Of a stretch of 31,435 nt of DNA, positions 6,440 through 12,095 are shown piece after piece. Origin of the DNA: a virus; IMG/VR virus record IMGVR_UViG_3300010883_000245, positions 1 to 31,435 of that record. The stretch is one strand, 5' to 3'. Position 1 is the stretch's first letter. The number at the start of each line of letters is the position of its first letter. The position numbers were made by a program, and so were the translations under genes. Below the pieces are notes generated by a model. It was not told where the DNA came from and did no database searches. It saw only the letters and a list, made by a program, of their open reading frames with translations.

Positions 6440-6590
6440 AGTATTGAAAGAAGAACTGGCGAACCTTGAGCATCAACTCGACCTCGCCAATCACAATGAC
6501 AGTCTCGGGATGGCGCCGACGATCTCCCGGCTCTATGGACAGGTCGCCGAGAAGCGCCGGGAAATTGATAACGCTGAGTCCGAGGCGTGA
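6426..6590 (+). CDS. 54-residue coiled-coil protein
   Basis: ATG at 6426 overlaps the previous gene by 14 bases; the next gene starts inside its stop (GTGA at 6587). The sequence is mostly charged heptad-like helix (VLKEELANLEHQLDLA, then a short break, then QVAEKRREIDNAESEA). No family recognised. Coding is supported by the gapless overlap on both sides. Confidence 0.5.
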   Translation: MTSVEVLKEELANLEHQLDLANHNDSLGMAPTISRLYGQVAEKRREIDNAESEA

Positions 6591-7072
6591 CAATCATCAC
6601 CTTATCGTCGGCTGAACTGATCCAGATTGGAATCGCTGGGGTCATGCGTCGGGTCAGCGCGATCAATAAGAAGAGACGGCCCCAGCATGGCATCGGCCCC
6701 GAGAGAGAGTGGCAAGCTGACATCGAGGGTTTGATCGGCGAATATGTCCTCGCCAAATACATGGACAGGTTCTGGTCGCCGACCGTGGGTCACCTCGACA
6801 AGGAAGAGGGCGATGTCCACGGCTACCAAGTAAGAGCGACAGCCTGGAATCGGGGTCACCTTTTATTAAGCAAGGGCGATGCCGACGAGGACTATTTCTT
6901 CTTGATCACCGGCGAGGACACTGTCGGCTTGAGGTGGAAAGTCCGGGGCTGGATACAGGGCATCGACGGCAAGCTGGGTTGTTATTGGGCGTCGAAACAG
7001 AAGGATCGCTGGAGTTATTTTGTGCCACAGTCTGCCCTTGAGAACATGGACAGTCTGCCGGTGGCCGCATGA
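6587..7072 (+). CDS. PD-(D/E)XK-like phage protein of unknown function
   Basis: 161 residues, GTG start overlapping the previous gene. After REWQADIEGLIGEYVLAKYM it has EEGDVHGYQVRAT, then DEDYFFLITGED, a V-R-G-W-I-Q-G segment and a final YFVPQSALENMDSLP. This arrangement (Glu-containing helix, G-D-x-x-G-x-Q-V-R strand, hydrophobic strand) recurs in a widespread phage protein group that I believe adopts a PD-(D/E)XK nuclease fold. Here the position expected to be Glu-x-Lys reads Gln-Val-Arg, so catalytic activity is uncertain. It lies between the junction resolvase and the initiator gene, consistent with a DNA-processing job. Confidence 0.5.
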   Translation: MTIITLSSAELIQIGIAGVMRRVSAINKKRRPQHGIGPEREWQADIEGLIGEYVLAKYMDRFWSPTVGHLDKEEGDVHGYQVRATAWNRGHLLLSKGDADEDYFFLITGEDTVGLRWKVRGWIQGIDGKLGCYWASKQKDRWSYFVPQSALENMDSLPVAA

Positions 7073-7088
7073 GCGGGAACCCCTCAGT

Positions 7089-7910
7089 ATGAGCGTCAAG
7101 CTGATCAAACAGGCCCTGAAGTCCCCGGCGTCTGGAGCGGATCGTCTGGCCCTTGTGGTGCTGTCTCACCTCGCCAACGACGACGGCGATGTGGCCGTCA
7201 CATATAAAGAGTTGGCGTTGTCCCTGAACGTCACCCGCCGAGCCTCCATTAATACGGTGATCCGACTAATTGAGGATGATCACATCACATTGGTCGAGTT
7301 ATCGCCGGGAAGGACACCCAACATTTACAAGATCAACAGTGAAGTGGACTTCACCGTTAACAGTGAAGCCGACTTCACCGTTGAGACATCGAGGGCGGGT
7401 TCCAACAGTGAAGTGGACTTCACCGTTGAGCAATCCAACAGTGAAGCCGACTTCACCGTTAAAACGCCCAACAGTGAAGTGGGCTTCACCGTTGAACCGC
7501 CAATATCCCCAGTGAGGGGGGAGAGTAGAAGTAGTATAGCTATAGATAGTAATAGAACCCCCCCTATATCCCCCCCACAGAAATCGGACAAAAAGAAAAA
7601 CCGAAAACGCAAATCGCAATTGCCGGCCTCTTGGAAACCAAACGACAAAGCTAATCAAATCGCAACAGATGAAGGATATGAAAATGACGAAAAAGAAGTC
7701 ATCTTGGCCCAATTCAAAGATCACGCCAAAGCCACAGGCCGATGCCAAATCGATTGGGACCGAGCTTTCTACACTTGGATCAGATCAGGGATCACAAAAT
7801 CAGACATCTACCAACGTCGTCGCGCTGACCCTAAACGTCAGTCGAGACAAGGAAGCGAAAACCTGTCTGCCGTCGCGACTAGCCTCATGTCTCGAACCAC
7901 AGTTCAATAG
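7089..7910 (+). CDS. Lambda-O-like replication initiator with winged helix and DnaT-like C-terminus
   Basis: 273 residues from ATG at 7089; the longer frame from 7020 is not used because it overlaps the previous gene without a ribosome site. Residues about 1-82 form a winged-helix domain (SGADRLALVVLSHLAND, VTYKELALSLNVTRR, INTVIRLIEDDHI, then a wing). Residues 83-135 contain five copies of N-S-E-V/A-D/G-F-T-V encoded by DNA palindromes. Residues about 140-175 are a low-complexity Ser/Pro/Lys linker. Residues about 175-250 (LPASWKP, then FKDHAKATG, IDWDRAFYTWIR) resemble the DnaT/O-type C-terminal domain that contacts the helicase loader. The protein would bind the repeats inside its own gene and open the origin, as lambda O does. 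Translation may be coupled to the overlapping gene at 7684. Confidence 0.7.
   Translation: MSVKLIKQALKSPASGADRLALVVLSHLANDDGDVAVTYKELALSLNVTRRASINTVIRLIEDDHITLVELSPGRTPNIYKINSEVDFTVNSEADFTVETSRAGSNSEVDFTVEQSNSEADFTVKTPNSEVGFTVEPPISPVRGESRSSIAIDSNRTPPISPPQKSDKKKNRKRKSQLPASWKPNDKANQIATDEGYENDEKEVILAQFKDHAKATGRCQIDWDRAFYTWIRSGITKSDIYQRRRADPKRQSRQGSENLSAVATSLMSRTTVQ
7335..7493. repeat. Five palindromic iterons inside the initiator gene
   Basis: Five 24-bp copies at 7335-7358, 7359-7382, 7404-7427, 7437-7460 and 7470-7493. Each has arms AACAGTGAAG and CTTCACCGTT, complementary at nine of ten positions, around a 4-base centre (TGGA, CCGA, TGGA, CCGA, TGGG). The arms are identical in all copies, including silent codon positions; only the centres vary. 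Gaps between copies are 0, 21, 9 and 9 bases, all multiples of three, so the frame stays open. These are the expected binding sites of the winged-helix domain encoded just upstream. Confidence 0.85.
7516..7564. other. Candidate DNA-unwinding element of the replication origin
   Basis: Directly right of the iterons, bases 7522-7557 are AT-rich (10 G/C of 36) and contain the perfect palindrome TATAGCTATA (7535-7544). The block is bracketed by G6 (7516-7521) and C7 (7558-7564), which could pair with each other. In lambda ori an AT-rich melting region likewise follows the iterons inside gene O. Function here is inferred from that layout. Confidence 0.5.
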
Positions 7911-8334
7911 TGAGTGGGACACCATCCGATACGACCTCACCGCGACCATCGATGTCGAGGTTCTCAAGCACGGTCGATCCCAGATCCTGGACCTCTGTGA
8001 GGCCCCAGAACGCTCCACGGTCATCGAAGGATTGATAAAACTCCGCGCTCTCACCGCACATAGAAATGAAGAGAACGCCAACCTGGAATTGATCAGCGAA
8101 GCGTACATCGACAAGCTCATGGCATACCCTGCCGATGCTGTCGTTCAAGCACTCAATGAAGCACCCGACCGAGACAAGTGGTTCCCGGCATGGCACGACC
8201 TCAAGGATCGCCTTGATTACCTCACGACCGACCGGCGGCTCATGGTCAACTGTATCGACCGGGAGATCGCAAAGCTGGACAAGACATCAGTCCAAGGCCT
8301 CATCAAAGGAGCGATAACCAAATGCCCAAGGTGA
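7684..8334 (+). CDS. Replication-module protein with 227-base overlap with the initiator gene
   Basis: 216 residues if started at ATG 7684, which has AAGGA seven bases upstream; ATGs at 7669 and 7678 have worse spacing. No ATG or GTG was seen in this frame near the end of the initiator gene, so the long overlap seems real. Residues 1-75, encoded over the initiator's C-terminus, are Ser/Lys/Thr-rich and probably unstructured. The remainder is helical, with ERSTVIEGLIKLRALT, a YIDKLMAYPADAVVQAL segment and DKWFPAWHDLKDRL. The YP-x-D-x-V..KWFPAW pattern recurs in phage replication-region proteins. Its position after an O-like gene makes a helicase-loader (P-like) role plausible, but no ATPase motif is present. 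Confidence 0.55.
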   Translation: MTKKKSSWPNSKITPKPQADAKSIGTELSTLGSDQGSQNQTSTNVVALTLNVSRDKEAKTCLPSRLASCLEPQFNSEWDTIRYDLTATIDVEVLKHGRSQILDLCEAPERSTVIEGLIKLRALTAHRNEENANLELISEAYIDKLMAYPADAVVQALNEAPDRDKWFPAWHDLKDRLDYLTTDRRLMVNCIDREIAKLDKTSVQGLIKGAITKCPR

Positions 8335-9113
8335 AAGACGATCCTCAATTCGGCGATGCCGCCGGTAAACCGCCAAGCTGGTTCGCTAGAGTTCCAAGCA
8401 AAGCAATCATCGATGACCAGCTAACCCATGCCCAAGTCCGTATCCTCGCCGTCATCTGCACTTATGGCAATAATCAAGGCTTCGCATGGCCCAACCTGAA
8501 GACAATTCAAAAAAAGGCAAACGTCAACCCAAAGACACTCGACCGAGCCATGAGAGCATTGAAAAAGCAGGGCTACATCGAGGTCATCTCAAGGCATCGG
8601 AGCCATCCCAAATGGAAACGGATCATGGGATGTGTCTACCGCATCAAGTTCGATGATGGCCTCGAAACAGACAAGCTGATCGACCAAATGACCAATGAGG
8701 ACGCTAAGAGTGCGTCAGGTGGCCCCCAGATCGACGAGGCGGCAGTGATAGGTAGTCAGGGTCCAGATGGCACAACGTCTCTCAGTGAGCATCCTAGAGC
8801 CTCTGATGCCCTATCCGATGACAGCCAGATTGACATACCAGATGAGGGAGACAGTAACCAGAACGAGAGACTAGATGTTGATCTACTAGTTCATGCTACC
8901 AATCTCGCACAACAGTATTCCAAAGAAGCCGAGCAATCGCACGGTCAACTCAGGCTGGTGAATCCGAGGGCAGTCGAGGCGGCGAAGATGCTGATCGGCA
9001 GGGGCTGGAGTGACAACGAGGTCGTGCTTGAGTACCGCAAAGAACTGAAGAGGCGCAGGGAAGCAGGGCGTGACGCTCCACATCACCTCGGCGACTGCCT
9101 CGGTGTCCGTTGA
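8322..9113 (+). CDS. Helix-turn-helix replication/regulatory protein
   Basis: 263 residues, ATG overlapping the previous gene by 13 bases. Residues about 20-100 are a winged helix of the phage replication-initiator type: FARVPSKAIIDDQLTHAQVR, GFAWPNLKTIQKKANVNPKT, RAMRALKKQGYIEVI. The middle (about 125-185) is a Ser/Asp/Gly-rich linker. The end (VEAAKMLIGRGWSDNEVVLEY) is helical and unassigned. It differs in sequence from the O-like protein and lacks internal iterons. It may be a second DNA-binding component of the replication complex or a regulator. Confidence 0.6.
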   Translation: MPKVKDDPQFGDAAGKPPSWFARVPSKAIIDDQLTHAQVRILAVICTYGNNQGFAWPNLKTIQKKANVNPKTLDRAMRALKKQGYIEVISRHRSHPKWKRIMGCVYRIKFDDGLETDKLIDQMTNEDAKSASGGPQIDEAAVIGSQGPDGTTSLSEHPRASDALSDDSQIDIPDEGDSNQNERLDVDLLVHATNLAQQYSKEAEQSHGQLRLVNPRAVEAAKMLIGRGWSDNEVVLEYRKELKRRREAGRDAPHHLGDCLGVR

Positions 9114-9162
9114 CCAGACGGTGGATTGGAATCTTGATGCCATCGCCTAAAACCCGCCAAAA

Positions 9163-9218
9163 ACCGCCAGAAAAAAAAGGGCTTTGGGGGGGCGGGGGGG
9201 GCTTCGCTAGAAGGGGGG
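9163..9218. other. Homopolymer-rich G-tract cluster between genes
   Basis: The 107-base gap after 9113 holds an A8 run (9171-9178), G7-C-G8 (9186-9201) and G6 (9213-9218), the last directly before the next ATG. Four or more G-tracts close together could form a G-quadruplex on the plus strand, and CCGCC near 9165 could pair with GGCGG near 9192. No gene is seen in 9114-9220. Confidence 0.5.
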
Positions 9219-9220
9219 CA

Positions 9221-9349
9221 ATGACAAAACTATTTTCCTGTTTCGGATTGCGTATGAATTTGGAAAAAGAAGAGGCTGTCAGGGATATTTATCCGGTGAG
9301 AATGTGGATTCGTTGGAGTGACGGGTCACTAACGAGCGAGGAATATTGA
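9221..9349 (+). CDS. 42-residue hypothetical protein
   Basis: ATG at 9221, three bases after an AAGGGGGG tract that would serve as the ribosome site; an upstream in-frame ATG at 9110 would read through the G-tracts as poly-Gly and is rejected. The product (MTKLFSCFGL, then EEEAVRDIYPVRMWIRWSDG) has two strands' worth of alternating residues near the end. Not recognised. It is followed by a good ribosome site for the adenine methyltransferase 13 bases later. Confidence 0.4.
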   Translation: MTKLFSCFGLRMNLEKEEAVRDIYPVRMWIRWSDGSLTSEEY

Positions 9350-9362
9350 AAGAGGCGACCTG

Positions 9363-9857
9363 ATGGGCAAGCGCACCAGCTACAAGCGGAAAAAACAGGA
9401 TTTTTACCCGACACCTCTTGCCGCCGCCGAGCCGTTGTTTTCGTTTTTGAGGCCGGGGACTAGGTTTGATGAGCCTTGTTCTGGTGACGGGGCTTTAGTT
9501 GAGCATTTGAAGGACGCCGGGTTTAATTGTGTGAACTCTTCGGACCTGATCCGAGGTCAGGATGCGATGGACATCACGGGTACACCGGCGGATTATTTTA
9601 TAACGAACCCGCCGTGGACTTGGTCGGCTCTTGATTTGATGATCACTCATCTTTCGGATATGAAGCCGACATGGCTGTTGTTGAACGGCGACCTGATGCA
9701 CAACATTCGGATGGGGCCGCATATGAAGCGGTGCGAGATGGTAGCGTCGGTTGGCCGAATTAGCTGGCATCAAAACGGCAAGGCGGGTTTTGAGAACTGT
9801 GCTTGGTATTTGTTTCGGCCAGGTTGCGGCCAGACAAAATTTTTCGGTAGGGGCTGA
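9363..9857 (+). CDS. N6-adenine DNA methyltransferase-like protein
   Basis: 164 residues. DFYPTP near residue 13, FDEPCSGDGALVEHL (SAM-binding motif I, residues about 35-49) and ITNPPWTW (motif IV, Asn-Pro-Pro-Trp, near residue 80) identify a class I SAM-dependent methyltransferase of the amino-methylating type. It is short, with little room for a separate target-recognition domain. No restriction nuclease gene is nearby, so it is an orphan enzyme that may mark phage DNA against host restriction. Its stop overlaps the next ATG (TGATG). Confidence 0.75.
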   Translation: MGKRTSYKRKKQDFYPTPLAAAEPLFSFLRPGTRFDEPCSGDGALVEHLKDAGFNCVNSSDLIRGQDAMDITGTPADYFITNPPWTWSALDLMITHLSDMKPTWLLLNGDLMHNIRMGPHMKRCEMVASVGRISWHQNGKAGFENCAWYLFRPGCGQTKFFGRG

Positions 9858-11128
9858 TGCAAGTGCTTGATCTCTTCTCTGGCATCGGCGGGTTTTCGTT
9901 GGGGCTTGAGATGGCCGACCGGCGGTTTGATACGATGGCCTTCTGCGAGAAGGATGCATATGCTCGACGGGTCTTGCGAAAGAACTGGCCCGACGTTCCG
10001 ATCTTTGAAGATGTGAGGGAGTTGACCGGCGATGAGTTCTCAGGAATCGATGTTCTCTGTGGAGGGGTTCCATGCCAGCCCTACAGCTTCGCCGGGAAGC
10101 AGGGTGGCGATGGAGATGACCGCGATCTCCTCCCAGAGATGCTTCGGCTTATTGAAAATGTCAGGCCTCGATGGGCCATTGTTGAAAATGTACGGGGCTT
10201 TGTTTCGATGCCAATGGGCCTCGACCGCTGTATATCTGAAATGGAAGATCGCGGATATTCCGTCCAAGCATTTCTTGCCGGTGCTGTCGGTGTCGATGCC
10301 CCCCATCGACGGGAACGATGCTGGGTTGTGGGCCACCGCATCGGCGAGGGATTGGAAGGATTCGCCGGGGATGAGTCTGGAGAGGGTGAACCCGGACGGG
10401 ACGACGAGGGACAGGACCGACCAGCTGGCGCGGCAAGTTTATGCCGGGGAACTAGTTCCGACGCCGGTGCGCTCCGACAGTCAGGGTTCGGGTTCGAGGA
10501 ACACGCCGGGATCGAAGGCGCATCAGGGGACGAGCCTGACGGATTATGTTCGGGGGGACGGCGGGACGGGACGACTTCTGCCGACACCGACCAAGGCGAT
10601 GGCAGACGGGGGCCAAACAAATCGAAGCGGGTCCAGGCGGGGGGAACTTTTGCTGGGCGGGTACGCGAGACTGCTACCGACGCCGATGGTTTCCGATGTC
10701 GGCGGGGGGCCTCGGCAACCGGATGGGAAGCGCGGCATCAGTCTCATGGAAGTCGCGGCGACGGGATCGAAGCAGTGGCCGACGCCGAAGAGTTCGATCA
10801 GCGGCCCGGACTACGACCGGATGAATCGGAAGGAATCGGGCGGGGACGATCTGGTGACGGCAGTGGCGAAGTCCAGGATCTGGCCGACGCCGACCGCGCC
10901 GGGGAAAAACAATGTGGGGACGATCGGAGAATGGGGCGGGGCGGGAAATCCGTTGAGGACACCGGAAACGATGACCTTGGCTGGTGGCTCCCTGAACCCC
11001 CAGTGGGTAGAGTGGCTCATGGGATTCCCAATCGGGTGGACAGATTGCGATGTCTCGGCAACGCCGTCGTCGCCCAAGTCGTCGCAAATATTGGAAGAGC
11101 AATCATTGAAGCAGAAAGGAAAGACTGA
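9857..11128 (+). CDS. C5-cytosine DNA methyltransferase
   Basis: 423 residues. Motif I LDLFSGIGGFSLGLE (4-18), motif IV GGVPCQPYSFAGKQ with catalytic Cys73, motif VI VENVRG (Glu110), motif VIII DAPHRRERCWVV (148-158) and the C-terminal GRVAHGIPNRVDRLRCLGNAVVAQVV (motifs IX-X) are all present in order. It methylates C5 of cytosine using SAM, probably protecting phage DNA. The target-recognition region (about residues 160-385) is strange: very rich in Gly, Asp, Arg and Glu, with ADTD, TDADG, VADAE and LADAD repeats, and little hydrophobic core. That same stretch carries a better-looking protein in another frame (10032-11135). Overlaps the next gene by one base (TGATG). Confidence 0.85.
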   Translation: MQVLDLFSGIGGFSLGLEMADRRFDTMAFCEKDAYARRVLRKNWPDVPIFEDVRELTGDEFSGIDVLCGGVPCQPYSFAGKQGGDGDDRDLLPEMLRLIENVRPRWAIVENVRGFVSMPMGLDRCISEMEDRGYSVQAFLAGAVGVDAPHRRERCWVVGHRIGEGLEGFAGDESGEGEPGRDDEGQDRPAGAASLCRGTSSDAGALRQSGFGFEEHAGIEGASGDEPDGLCSGGRRDGTTSADTDQGDGRRGPNKSKRVQAGGTFAGRVRETATDADGFRCRRGASATGWEARHQSHGSRGDGIEAVADAEEFDQRPGLRPDESEGIGRGRSGDGSGEVQDLADADRAGEKQCGDDRRMGRGGKSVEDTGNDDLGWWLPEPPVGRVAHGIPNRVDRLRCLGNAVVAQVVANIGRAIIEAERKD

Positions 11129-11135
11129 TGGCTGA
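10032..11135 (+). CDS. Possible overprinted protein with repeated W/L-P-T-P motifs, inside the C5 methyltransferase gene
   Basis: 367 residues in a different frame from the methyltransferase, ATG at 10032 with GGAG ten bases upstream. It shows a repeating unit: LWATASARD (99-107), LVPTP (141-145), LLPTP (182-186), LLPTP (214-218), QWPTP (248-252), IWPTP (283-287). The units are 32-41 residues apart, most followed by a short L-x-x-x-V helix-like segment (DQLARQV, SLTDYV, SLMEVA, DLVTAVA). It ends with GSLNPQWVEWLMGFPIGWTD. I recall similar proteins among phage and metagenome entries, often labelled methyltransferase or hypothetical. They appear to be this same alternative frame, so they may be either a conserved overlapping gene or a recurrent annotation artefact. 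Coding status cannot be settled from one sequence. Confidence 0.4.
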   Translation: MSSQESMFSVEGFHASPTASPGSRVAMEMTAISSQRCFGLLKMSGLDGPLLKMYGALFRCQWASTAVYLKWKIADIPSKHFLPVLSVSMPPIDGNDAGLWATASARDWKDSPGMSLERVNPDGTTRDRTDQLARQVYAGELVPTPVRSDSQGSGSRNTPGSKAHQGTSLTDYVRGDGGTGRLLPTPTKAMADGGQTNRSGSRRGELLLGGYARLLPTPMVSDVGGGPRQPDGKRGISLMEVAATGSKQWPTPKSSISGPDYDRMNRKESGGDDLVTAVAKSRIWPTPTAPGKNNVGTIGEWGGAGNPLRTPETMTLAGGSLNPQWVEWLMGFPIGWTDCDVSATPSSPKSSQILEEQSLKQKGKTDG

Positions 11136-11466
11136 ACGATACGACCTGAAGACCGCGAGAGTGGATAAGAACGGAAAGACTTGGTGGACAAAAATCGGTG
11201 TGATGTTTCCGATGAAGGGCGACAAGGATGGGTTCAACCTGTCCTTCGAGGCCCTGCCGATCCCGACCTTGAATCAGGAGGGTAATCTTGAAGTCAGGGT
11301 TGTCGCATGGGAACCGTACAGAGAGGATAAGGACAAGGTAAATGGAACTAGCCGGTCGAATCCGGGGGATGTCATGTCCCAACCGACCGGCGCCCCTGCG
11401 ACCGAAGCTGATCTGGAAAAAATGAATGATGACGGGGAGAAACTCGATGACGAAATCCCTTTCTAA
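11128..11466 (+). CDS. Small protein with SSB-like acidic C-terminal tip
   Basis: 112 residues. The body (KTWWTKIGVMFPMKGDKDGFNLSFEALPIP) has the alternating pattern of a small beta domain and belongs to a group I have seen as conserved hypotheticals in Alphaproteobacteria and their phages. Residues about 70-105 are a polar linker, and the protein ends in DDEIPF, nearly the canonical DDDIPF tip with which bacterial SSB recruits partner proteins. A single-strand DNA-binding role or an SSB mimic is therefore plausible but not proven; the body is not an obvious SSB OB fold. Confidence 0.55.
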   Translation: MAERYDLKTARVDKNGKTWWTKIGVMFPMKGDKDGFNLSFEALPIPTLNQEGNLEVRVVAWEPYREDKDKVNGTSRSNPGDVMSQPTGAPATEADLEKMNDDGEKLDDEIPF

Positions 11467-11632
11467 CTCCGCATTGAGAAAAGTGTCCGAGGCTCTGGAG
11501 CGTCACGATTTTGTCCAGGCGGCGAAGGCGTTTCGAGATCAGGATATGGTCGTCGAAGGGCCATGCAGTCTGGCAGGGTTTCTGCTGATGGTGCGGAACG
11601 CGAAGAGCGTGAAGGTGACCAATGGCCCATGA
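11447..11632 (+). CDS. 61-residue hypothetical protein
   Basis: ATG at 11447, preceded by GGGGAG about eight bases upstream, overlapping the previous gene by 20 bases; an alternative start at 11426 is also in frame. The product is a helical, mildly basic protein (ALRKVSEALERHDFVQAAKAFRD) ending in NAKSVKVTNGP. Not recognised. It overlaps the terminase small subunit start by 11 bases, so it is probably co-translated with the packaging genes. Confidence 0.5.
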   Translation: MTKSLSNSALRKVSEALERHDFVQAAKAFRDQDMVVEGPCSLAGFLLMVRNAKSVKVTNGP

Positions 11633-12095
11633 TCCTGTCCAGAGGTTCGGCGGCGTCCGGGCATTGAACAATCGCCTCAAGGGTCGGTCGAAGGTCATCG
11701 CCGATAACAAGGAAGCCGTCGCCGCTGAACTCGTCAGCATGGCGATGGTCAACTTGACCGACATTGTCGAATGGGATGAGAATGGCAATGTCACGGTGAA
11801 ACCATCGTCGGAGATTTCAGATGAGGCGATTCGGGCGATTAAGAAAATCAAGATCACGACTCGACACTTCAAGGGAGAAGGAAACGAAACGACGCTTGAT
11901 GTTGAACTCTACGACAAGGTCAGGGTTCTCCAGATTCTGGCGAAGGCTTCTGGACTTCTTGAGCCGCCGCCGCCAGAAACAAACACACCCTCGGTAGTCG
12001 GGATCACGATGAAGGGGCCAGACATTATTGATGTCGATGTCATGGAGACATCAAAAAAAAGTAGTCAAGAAACAGAGGATCGTGAACATGAGTGA
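11622..12095 (+). CDS. Terminase small subunit
   Basis: 157 residues. The order VAAELVSMAMVNLTDIVEW, NVTVKPSSEISDEAIRAIKKIKIT, LDVELYDKVRVLQILAKASGLLE is typical of podovirus-type small terminases of the Terminase_2-like group, and the gene directly precedes TerL. The protein would recognise phage DNA, oligomerise and deliver it to the motor. The N-terminus is basic; the last about 30 residues are polar and probably disordered. Eight-base overlap with TerL. Confidence 0.75.
   Translation: MAHDPVQRFGGVRALNNRLKGRSKVIADNKEAVAAELVSMAMVNLTDIVEWDENGNVTVKPSSEISDEAIRAIKKIKITTRHFKGEGNETTLDVELYDKVRVLQILAKASGLLEPPPPETNTPSVVGITMKGPDIIDVDVMETSKKSSQETEDREHE

Noticed and set aside
7335-7493. CRISPR array
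   Set aside because: The repeats are spaced 0, 21, 9 and 9 bases, lie in frame inside a coding region and are palindromic; there are no spacers of regular length and no cas genes.
7299-7748. Minus-strand 149-residue frame with N-G-E-V-x-F-T-V repeats
   Set aside because: It mirrors the initiator gene; because the iterons are palindromes, the reverse strand encodes nearly the same peptide. No ribosome site or context supports it.
9110-9220. Upstream extension of the 42-residue gene
   Set aside because: It would translate the G-tracts as poly-Gly and overlaps the previous stop; the ATG at 9221 has its own ribosome site.
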